DNA of 5,080 nucleotides from Eubacteriales bacterium (GTDB lineage Bacteria > Bacillota > Clostridia > Christensenellales > CAG-138), in NCBI GenBank assembly GCA_030695285.1, contig JAUYTF010000093.1, forward strand, positions 1 to 5,080, read 5' to 3'. The notes under the pieces are model-generated. The model ran no database searches. It was not told the origin of the DNA and saw only the letters and a program-made list of their open reading frames with translations. Position numbers and translations under genes: made by a program. Shown one piece after another: positions 1-5,080 of the stretch (the first letter of the stretch is position 1; each line of letters starts with the position of its first letter).

Positions 1-13
1 CCTTTTCATTCAG

Positions 14-31
14 AGAGCGCATTCGCGCTCT
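14..31 (-). other. Hairpin downstream of the transcarbamylase gene
   Basis: A perfect 7-bp inverted repeat (AGAGCGC and GCGCTCT) with a 4-base loop lies 28 bases after the stop codon of the transcarbamylase gene. In the minus-strand transcript it reads AGAGCGC-GAAT-GCGCTCT and is followed by CTGAATGAAA rather than a run of U, so it does not qualify as a classical intrinsic terminator. It may be an mRNA 3'-end stabiliser, a weak or factor-dependent terminator, or chance. The rest of positions 1-59 shows nothing else that can be supported. Confidence 0.4.
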
Positions 32-59
32 TCACAGGGGGCTGAATACTGCCATTTTT

Positions 60-1052
60 TTATGCCATCAACAGCGCCAACAGCGCCTTGATCGTATGCA
101 TGCGGTTTTCCGCTTCGTCAAAGATGATGGAGTTCGGGCCGTCCAGAACGCCATCAGTTACTTCTTCGCCACGCGCGGCGGGCAGGCAGTGCATGACCTT
201 CACGCGCTTTGGTGCGGAGCTGACGACCTTTTCGTCCACGATCCAGTTTTTTAGCGTGTGCTTATAGGCCGCAAATTCCGGGTTGCCGCGGTAGCCGGTC
301 GCCGGGCCTTCGGCGAAGATTTCGGGCGAAACCCAACCGTACACGTTGATGAAATCCGCATCCTTGGTCGCCTCCTCATAGGAGTGAACGATTTCGATCT
401 TGTTGCCTACGTCCGCCTGCGCGTCCATCGCTTCCTTCACATAGCGCGGATCCGGATCCATTCCTGCCGGGCAGGCAATCGATACGTCGAAGCCCAGGCG
501 CGTGGCCATAGCCAGCGTCGAGTTGGTCAACCCTGCCGGTGGATTGAGTTCGCCGTAACCCCAGCAGAACGCGACTTTCGCGCCCTTGATGCTTCCGCCG
601 CCATGCTCCATCATGGTCATGACGTCCGCAAACGCCTGTGTAGGATGCTCTACCGGGCAGGATGCGTTGATGACCGGCACCGTTGCCAGTGCGGCGGTCT
701 CCTCTAGCATCTCGCGGGTAACGGGGCGGTGCGCGATACCGTGCACATAGCGGGTGAGCGTCTTGACCGTATCGTGCCAGTTTTCCGCGCCGGCATCGCC
801 GGACCAGATTCGATGTTTATCGAGCCACAGCATATGGCCGCCCAAAGCGGTCATCGCTGTTTCAAACGAGCAGCTTGTGCGCGTGGACTGTGTGTTGAAC
901 ACACCTGCAAGACTCTTGCCGCGCAGGTACTCGTGCGGTTCGCCGCCGTGCCACTTGCGCTTAAATGCCTGCGATTCGCTTAGAATGAATAGTATCTCGT
1001 CGGGGGTAAGTTCGTTGATGCCTAGAATACTTCTGCCTTTGAGTGGTCTCAT
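60..1052 (-). CDS. Transcarbamylase of the ornithine/N-acetylornithine carbamoyltransferase family, probably knotted type; amine substrate unknown
   Basis: The family transfers a carbamoyl group between carbamoyl phosphate and an amine in the cytoplasm. The 330-residue protein is complete, close to the usual length for ornithine (OTC) and N-acetylornithine (AOTC) enzymes. The carbamoyl-phosphate site is visible: STRTS at 56-60 (OTCs usually have STRTR), Arg109, HPTQ at 136-139 and HCLP at 288-291, followed by an OTC-like RGEEVTD. Two regions depart from OTC. The NNVA-type segment is replaced at 164-178 by WGYGELNPPAGLTNS, which matches in length and pattern the Pro-rich segment of knotted transcarbamylases (AOTC, YgeW) as I recall them. 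The SMG motif that holds the ornithine side chain is replaced by NVYGWVSPE at 236-244. The position I align with the carboxylated Lys of Xanthomonas AOTC is Glu297, so it is not a standard AOTC either. It ends in TAA and is the last visible gene of the operon, 46 bases after the opine dehydrogenase. The fold is certain; the substrate and direction (anabolic or phosphorolytic) are not. Confidence 0.9.
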   Translation of the reverse strand: MRPLKGRSILGINELTPDEILFILSESQAFKRKWHGGEPHEYLRGKSLAGVFNTQSTRTSCSFETAMTALGGHMLWLDKHRIWSGDAGAENWHDTVKTLTRYVHGIAHRPVTREMLEETAALATVPVINASCPVEHPTQAFADVMTMMEHGGGSIKGAKVAFCWGYGELNPPAGLTNSTLAMATRLGFDVSIACPAGMDPDPRYVKEAMDAQADVGNKIEIVHSYEEATKDADFINVYGWVSPEIFAEGPATGYRGNPEFAAYKHTLKNWIVDEKVVSSAPKRVKVMHCLPAARGEEVTDGVLDGPNSIIFDEAENRMHTIKALLALLMA

Positions 1053-1059
1053 GGTTCTT

Positions 1060-1066
1060 CCTCCTT
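1060..1066 (-). promoter_or_regulatory. Shine-Dalgarno site of the transcarbamylase gene
   Basis: On the minus strand AAGGAGG lies 7 bases before the ATG at 1052. This is a near-perfect anti-16S match at ideal spacing and fixes the start codon. It is the strongest ribosome binding site in the window, suggesting the last gene is translated efficiently and independently of upstream coupling. The rest of the 46-base gap contains a run of seven A (plus-strand T at 1084-1090) and shows no hairpin terminator or convincing promoter. Confidence 0.85.
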
Positions 1067-1098
1067 CAAATATATGATCCTGATTTTTTTGCGTTCAG

Positions 1099-2238
1099 TT
1101 ATCCTACATACCCCTCGAAAAGGTACTGCTTGATCTGCTCCACCGTCCAGTGCTCCTGCAAACCCAGCTCCCGAATCGTGCGGCAGTCCTTTGTGTGAAA
1201 GTCGCGGTCTAGCAGCCGTTCGGAAACGGTGATCACCGCGTCACACACTGGCGTTGGCACGCCAAGCAGCTTGCCCAGCGAGGAATAGGTCACAAGTCCG
1301 TAGGGGATGTCCTCGGTCAAGTGGCGGGTTTTTAGCGTGAACGGGCCTTCGCAAACCTCGAGAAACGGTGTGTGGATCGCCTCGTAGATGGGTAATACAC
1401 AGTCTGCGTTGTCGCGGTTCCACTTCACCATCAGAATTTCCTCTTCCAGTGTATACTGCTTCATGCCCAGTTTTTCGCCAATCGCCATTCGCTCGCGGTC
1501 GATGCCTTCGATGAGATTGACCACGGGCTTGGGGTTCTCCTTTACGCCGAAGAGGTGAAAGTCCTTGTCCCCACTGTCTATGACGGCCGCATTGCAGATC
1601 ATTGGCGGTGTATGCGTGATGGCGTTATAGTCCACCAGCAAAGTGTCGATGACGTTAGCGCCACGCCGCAGCTCATAGCCGTGCTCGGTCGGATAAAGTG
1701 CCTTTAGAATATCCCAGACGTAATCCATATCTTTAGAGGGAAAGCACGCAAACATCAGGTTCTTCGTGCGCGCTTCCAGACGTACCTGTGTGCCGCTGAG
1801 GCGGGACGCGCCATATGGCAGCGTGTTGCAGTCCGCAAGGTAAACGCGCGCGCGGTTACCGCACTCGTCCAGCGCCTTTCGCCAAACCAGAGATGCACCA
1901 CCTTTGCCAAGGCAGACCACGACCTGCCCGTCCTTGAGATGCGGTGCAGCCAGCTCGGCATAATTCTTCACCGCGAAGAACGGAACGGGGTTTAGAATCA
2001 CATCGGCACCCGCGAGAGCCTCTGCAGCACTGTCGCAAACGCGCACCTTACCGACGACGCCGACGGGTTTGCTATCGATGTCCATCAGCTCAATCTGCCC
2101 TGCCTGTTTCGCTTCATCCAGCTTACCGGGCACGGTTTCGAAGATCGATACACCATAGCCATGGTAACCATTCATGTCTACTGCACTCATATATCCGCCG
2201 TTTCCGGCGCCGAGTATACATACGTTTTGAATGTTCAT
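1099..2238 (-). CDS. Octopine/nopaline (opine) dehydrogenase family protein
   Basis: Members interconvert an N-(carboxyalkyl) amino acid and the free amino acid plus a 2-oxo acid, using NAD(P)H. The 379-residue protein is complete and of typical length. An N-terminal Rossmann domain starts with GAGNGG at 10-15; Glu34 at the end of the second strand suggests NAD(H) rather than NADP(H), by inference. The C-terminal opine-dehydrogenase domain carries THTPPM at 208-213, whose His209 corresponds to the catalytic His, and EDIPYGLV at 309-316, whose Asp310 corresponds to the partner Asp of the His-Asp pair known from Arthrobacter N-(1-carboxyethyl)norvaline dehydrogenase. SSLGKLLGVPTPVCDAVI at 319-336 is a family hallmark. 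It starts 23 bases after hyuB and is followed by the transcarbamylase, so it is very probably cotranscribed with both. The amino acid and oxo-acid partners cannot be read from the sequence. Related sequences are often annotated only as NAD/NADP octopine/nopaline dehydrogenase, and a role with another substrate is possible. Confidence 0.9.
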   Translation of the reverse strand: MNIQNVCILGAGNGGYMSAVDMNGYHGYGVSIFETVPGKLDEAKQAGQIELMDIDSKPVGVVGKVRVCDSAAEALAGADVILNPVPFFAVKNYAELAAPHLKDGQVVVCLGKGGASLVWRKALDECGNRARVYLADCNTLPYGASRLSGTQVRLEARTKNLMFACFPSKDMDYVWDILKALYPTEHGYELRRGANVIDTLLVDYNAITHTPPMICNAAVIDSGDKDFHLFGVKENPKPVVNLIEGIDRERMAIGEKLGMKQYTLEEEILMVKWNRDNADCVLPIYEAIHTPFLEVCEGPFTLKTRHLTEDIPYGLVTYSSLGKLLGVPTPVCDAVITVSERLLDRDFHTKDCRTIRELGLQEHWTVEQIKQYLFEGYVG

Positions 2239-2248
2239 GTTTTCATTG

Positions 2249-2253
2249 CCTCC
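2249..2253 (-). promoter_or_regulatory. Shine-Dalgarno site of the opine dehydrogenase gene
   Basis: GGAGG on the minus strand lies 10 bases before the ATG at 2238, inside the 23-base gap after hyuB. It supports the chosen start. Another ATG at 2246 lies only 2 bases from this site, is out of frame and is closed by a stop after three codons, so it is not the start. Confidence 0.75.
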
Positions 2254-2261
2254 GATTCGTC

Positions 2262-4034
2262 TCAGCCGCGCAGCGCTTTCGTTTTTGCCTCGTCAACGGT
2301 GAAATCTTCGTTGAGCGCAACACCGTAAACTTCAAATGCGCTCTTAAGAGAGATATAGCCGTTTTTCGCATCCATCGCGACCGTCTCCGCAGGGCGTTTG
2401 TGCGGGTTTCCCCAGCCGCCACCGCCGGATGGATAGCTGGTGAACGTACCCGCACCGCTGACATGAGAGACGCCCTTGGCCGGCAGCAACTCCGCGCCAT
2501 CCAACCCCTCGTTGAGGTACGCCATGTTGAGCGAGCCTTCCTTACCGTCAAATAGGCCGTATGGCGCATGCTCACGCCCGTCACCAAACATGATCAGATC
2601 CGTTTCGGCACTGTCATAAAACTTGATGCGATAGCGTGCGCCGCATCCGCCGCGGAATTCTCCGGCACCGCAACTATCGGTGGTGAACTCGTTAAACTCC
2701 GTGATGTGCGGATAATCCACTTCGTTGGTCTCGACATTGGGGGCGATCAGCCCGCCGAGGTCGATGCCGTCGCCAATATAATGCCGTCCGTCCATCCCGC
2801 GCGCGCCGCCCGCGCCGCCAAAGCCATTGAACCCGAACATGACGTAGAAACTCTCGCTGCGCGGGTCAACGCCGGTGATCGCGGGGCCATTCCAGCGGCT
2901 CCAGCCGGCTGGAACGCGATCCGGCAAGATCTCGGAAAGCGCCATCCAGCAAGCCTCGAGAATCGCGCAGGCGGTGTCCAGTGTGCAGTATGCAACCGGA
3001 GCCGGAAAATTGGAGTTGACCACACTGCCTTCGGGAGCGGTGATCGTGATCGGGCGGTATACACCCTCGTTGTGCGGAATATCCGGCGTGGTCACCGTGG
3101 TGAGGAATGCTACATATACGCAGGTATCCGTGTTCGCCTTGGGCGAGTTTGATGGCCCTCTCACCTGCGCGCTGGAACCCTCAAAGTCAACCAGCGCCTC
3201 ATCGCCTTGAATCGTAATTTTCACTCTGATTTCAATCGGCTCGTCTACCAGTCCGTCACCGTCGAGCGTTGAGTGTCCGCAATATACGCCGTCGGGCAGC
3301 TTGGCGATCTCGCTGCGCATGCGGTTTTCCGCGTAGAGATGGATGTCCTCTATGGTTTCGCGTGTTTTATCTTCGCCGTATTTCTCCATCATCTCCAGAA
3401 TGCGCTTCTCGCCAACATTGCAGGACGCGACCTGCGCCTTCATGTCCACCCAGATGTCGTCCGGCATACGGGTGTTGATGCGGATCATGTTGATTACATC
3501 TTGCAAGGGCTTGTTATTCTGATAGATGCGCACCGGCGGAATGCGGATGCCCTCGTGAAACAGCTCCGTGGCATTGGGGCAGTAGGACCCAGCCTCCATA
3601 CCCCCAACGTCGCCGTGATGGGCGCGGTTGATGGAGATAAACTGCATGCGACCGTTGAAGAACACCGGCTTCATGATGGTTACGTCCTGTAGGTGCGTGC
3701 CGCCCATGTAGGGATCGTTGAGTACAAATACATCTCCCGCATGGATATCCTCGCCGAAGTAGGCAACGACCGCCTTGACGGACTCCATCGCAGAGGCAGT
3801 ATGAGACGGCACACCATCCACCTGAGAGACGATGCGACAGTCCCAATCGCAGATTGCGCAGGAAAAGTCGTGTGTCTCAGCAAAGATTGGCGAAATGGAG
3901 GTGTTGACCATGGTAATGCCCATCTCGCGGTTAATGGTCAGAAGGCGGTTATAGATGACCGCAAAGGTAATCGGATCTTTTGCGCCTTCAAACTCTCTTT
4001 TCTTATCTTTCGCAGCATGATTTATAGTAGTCAT
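2262..4034 (-). CDS. hyuB: Hydantoinase B/oxoprolinase family subunit
   Basis: This is the B subunit of a two-part ATP-dependent cyclic amidase. The family includes N-methylhydantoinase, 5-oxoprolinase, caprolactamase and the related acetone and acetophenone carboxylases. The 590-residue protein is complete and of typical length. Family hallmarks appear in order: an N-terminal FAVIYNRLLTINREMG segment (24-39), NDPYMGGTHLQDVT (106-119), HHGDVGG (139-145), the Gly-rich GGAGGARGMDG (406-416), SGGGGWGNP (536-544) and the NGYIS...YGV tail (558-571). The conserved His/Asp cluster near 139-142 is a likely substrate or metal site (inference). Its ATG directly abuts the hyuA stop codon (TAAATG, no gap), which indicates translational coupling and production in equal amounts. 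No small third subunit, as found in acetone carboxylase, is seen next to it; the gene that follows is an opine dehydrogenase, so a hydrolase role fits better than acetone carboxylation. The exact ring substrate cannot be decided from the sequence. Confidence 0.93.
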   Translation of the reverse strand: MTTINHAAKDKKREFEGAKDPITFAVIYNRLLTINREMGITMVNTSISPIFAETHDFSCAICDWDCRIVSQVDGVPSHTASAMESVKAVVAYFGEDIHAGDVFVLNDPYMGGTHLQDVTIMKPVFFNGRMQFISINRAHHGDVGGMEAGSYCPNATELFHEGIRIPPVRIYQNNKPLQDVINMIRINTRMPDDIWVDMKAQVASCNVGEKRILEMMEKYGEDKTRETIEDIHLYAENRMRSEIAKLPDGVYCGHSTLDGDGLVDEPIEIRVKITIQGDEALVDFEGSSAQVRGPSNSPKANTDTCVYVAFLTTVTTPDIPHNEGVYRPITITAPEGSVVNSNFPAPVAYCTLDTACAILEACWMALSEILPDRVPAGWSRWNGPAITGVDPRSESFYVMFGFNGFGGAGGARGMDGRHYIGDGIDLGGLIAPNVETNEVDYPHITEFNEFTTDSCGAGEFRGGCGARYRIKFYDSAETDLIMFGDGREHAPYGLFDGKEGSLNMAYLNEGLDGAELLPAKGVSHVSGAGTFTSYPSGGGGWGNPHKRPAETVAMDAKNGYISLKSAFEVYGVALNEDFTVDEAKTKALRG

Positions 4035-5080
4035 TTACTTCATCTCCATTACGACATTGGCAAACTCGTCGATCCGGGCATTCCAGCCCGGGTGAACAAC
4101 AATCGTGGTGATGCGCTCTTCAATCACCGCCGGGCCGGATATCTGATGGCCAGTGAACATCTTGTTGCGATCATAGACGGGAACTTCCTTCCACTCCCCG
4201 TACTCCTGGAAGTAGAGCTTTCGCGAGTTCTTCACGGCAGCCTCGACGGAGACGCCCGAACTAGCCATCTTTTCCAAACCCGTCTTTTCCACATGACCAA
4301 CAGCGGTTACGCGCAGGTTGATGATTTCTATCGGTGTCTCCGGCGTACTGTAACTGTAGAGGCGCTCGTGTGCGGCGTGAAATGTATTGGCAATTTCCTC
4401 TACGTGATGAACGTTCATCACGCAGTTGCCGGGAATCGGAACGGTAACTTCGTGGTGCTGTCCGACATAACGAATATCCAGATAACGCTCCAATGAGGAT
4501 TCTTCCCGGCTCACACCCTCTTTGGCAAGCTGTTCCAACGCGTCCTCTTCCGTCTCCGAAATGCAGGCATTGAGTACGCCAAGCTCCAACCCGGGAATAG
4601 TCCCAACAAAACTGCGGACGTTGTCCAGGCGGATATCGGATTCCAGCATACCCAGCGCGCAGAACACGGAAGCGGCCTTGGGTACGATCACACAGCTTGA
4701 ACCCACTTCTTCGGCGATCTTGCAGGCGTGAATGGAGCAAGCGCCGCCAGCGCTGACCAGCGCAAACTCACGCGGGTCGAAGCCCTTTTGCACGGAGACG
4801 ACCTTTGTCGCGTCAGCCATGTTTTGGTTGACAATCTGAAACACGCCGCAGGCTGCTTCTTCAACCGACATGCCGAGCGGTTTTGCGATCTTCTCTTCCA
4901 TCATCTGGCAGCATTTGTCATAATTGATCTTCATCTCTCCGCCGAGGAAGAAGTCTTTGTTGAGATAACCCAGCAGCAGGTTTGCGTCGGTTACGGCGGG
5001 TTTCTCGCCGCCGCGATCGTAGCAGACAGGTCCCGGATACGAATAGGCCGATTCGGGCCCGGCGTTGAGCATGCCCCACT
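4035..5080 (-). CDS. hyuA: Hydantoinase A/oxoprolinase family subunit, C-terminal half (5' end outside window)
   Basis: This is the ATPase-like A subunit, which in the family phosphorylates or activates the cyclic amide for opening together with HyuB. About 347 residues are visible; typical members run near 650-720, so roughly the N-terminal half, with the first ATP-binding motifs, lies beyond the right edge. The frame stays open through the edge, with Trp-Gly before the Met at 5072, so that Met is internal and not a start. Counting from that Met, the hallmarks are GPESAYSYPGPVCYDRGG (5-22), VTDANLLLG (27-35), DPREFALVSAGGA (99-111), PKAASVFCALGMLESD (131-146), RYVGQHHE (201-208), FHAAHERLYSYSTPE (231-245) and the C-terminal SGPAVIEE (312-319) with VVHPGWNA (325-332). 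The segment AGGACSIHA (108-116) departs from the more usual FGGAGPLHA. It ends in TAA immediately before the hyuB start. Confidence 0.92.
   Translation of the reverse strand, partial: WGMLNAGPESAYSYPGPVCYDRGGEKPAVTDANLLLGYLNKDFFLGGEMKINYDKCCQMMEEKIAKPLGMSVEEAACGVFQIVNQNMADATKVVSVQKGFDPREFALVSAGGACSIHACKIAEEVGSSCVIVPKAASVFCALGMLESDIRLDNVRSFVGTIPGLELGVLNACISETEEDALEQLAKEGVSREESSLERYLDIRYVGQHHEVTVPIPGNCVMNVHHVEEIANTFHAAHERLYSYSTPETPIEIINLRVTAVGHVEKTGLEKMASSGVSVEAAVKNSRKLYFQEYGEWKEVPVYDRNKMFTGHQISGPAVIEERITTIVVHPGWNARIDEFANVVMEMK
4044..4047 (-). promoter_or_regulatory. Shine-Dalgarno site of hyuB inside the hyuA 3' end
   Basis: GGAG on the minus strand lies 9 bases before the hyuB ATG and within the last codons of hyuA. 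With the TAAATG junction it supports reinitiation by ribosomes finishing hyuA. Confidence 0.65.

Noticed and set aside
258..707. 149-residue plus-strand open frame
   Set aside because: It is antisense to the catalytic core of the transcarbamylase and has no motif.
1053..1098. Possible internal promoter or terminator in the 46-base gap
   Set aside because: There is a run of seven A and an ATATAT patch, but no hairpin and no convincing -35/-10 pair.
2235..2246. Three-codon mini-frame (ATGAAAACATGA) overlapping the opine dehydrogenase start
   Set aside because: Its ATG is only 2 bases from the GGAGG, too close for normal initiation, so it is more likely chance than a leader peptide.
1944..2555. 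203-residue plus-strand open frame, Arg-rich
   Set aside because: It is antisense to the opine dehydrogenase and hyuB ends, has a low-complexity Arg/His-rich composition typical of a shadow frame, and shows no domain.
2243..2587. 114-residue minus-strand frame overlapping the end of hyuB
   Set aside because: It is an out-of-frame reading of hyuB coding sequence, Arg-rich and without motif; the hyuB tail in the main frame is conserved.
2568..3152. 194-residue plus-strand open frame
   Set aside because: It lies wholly opposite hyuB, is Ala/Gly/Val-rich as an antisense shadow would be, and has no family signature.
3693..4496. 267-residue plus-strand open frame
   Set aside because: It is antisense to conserved parts of hyuB and hyuA and crosses their junction. 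It has no recognisable motif; the codon structure of the minus-strand genes explains it.
4035..5072. Treating the Met at 5072 as the start of a complete 345-residue protein
   Set aside because: The frame is open to the edge and the Met sits just before the GPESA...GPVCY motif in the middle of HyuA, so the gene is cut by the window, not truncated.
1..5080. CRISPR array, insertion sequence, tRNA or tandem repeat
   Set aside because: No repeated units, transposase motifs or RNA-gene-like structures were seen; nearly all of the window is coding.

Overview
The window is a compact catabolic-looking gene cluster read entirely from the minus strand (right to left). In transcription order it holds: the C-terminal half of a hydantoinase A/5-oxoprolinase-type ATPase subunit (hyuA, cut by the right edge), its partner hydantoinase B subunit (hyuB), an octopine/nopaline-type (opine) dehydrogenase, and a transcarbamylase related to ornithine/N-acetylornithine carbamoyltransferases. 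Gaps between genes are 0, 23 and 46 bases, and each of the three visible starts has a purine-rich ribosome binding site. This fits one operon whose promoter lies beyond the right edge.

Nothing supports genes on the plus strand: the long plus-strand reading frames are antisense shadows of well-conserved minus-strand proteins. There is no gene-free stretch over 300 bases. The left 59 bases after the last stop hold a perfect 7-bp hairpin without a U-tract and no gene that can be supported.

Organism: the strong AAGGAGG-type Shine-Dalgarno sequences, short gaps and moderately high GC (roughly mid-50s percent by eye) suggest an anaerobic, amino-acid-using bacterium such as a Clostridia/Oscillospirales member of the Bacillota, or possibly Synergistota. 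This is a low-confidence inference from style; there is no marker gene.

How the genes may work together (inference): HyuAB would open a cyclic amide, lactam or ureide ring using ATP. The opine dehydrogenase would cleave (or form) an N-(carboxyalkyl) amino acid with NAD(P). The transcarbamylase would move a carbamoyl group between phosphate and an amine, and in a catabolic setting could release carbamoyl phosphate from an N-carbamoyl compound. The combination of these three activities in one tight operon is not a textbook pathway. The transcarbamylase has a Trp/Tyr/Pro-rich segment like that of knotted transcarbamylases and lacks the ornithine-binding SMG motif, so its substrate is probably not plain ornithine. 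That is the most interesting point in the window.
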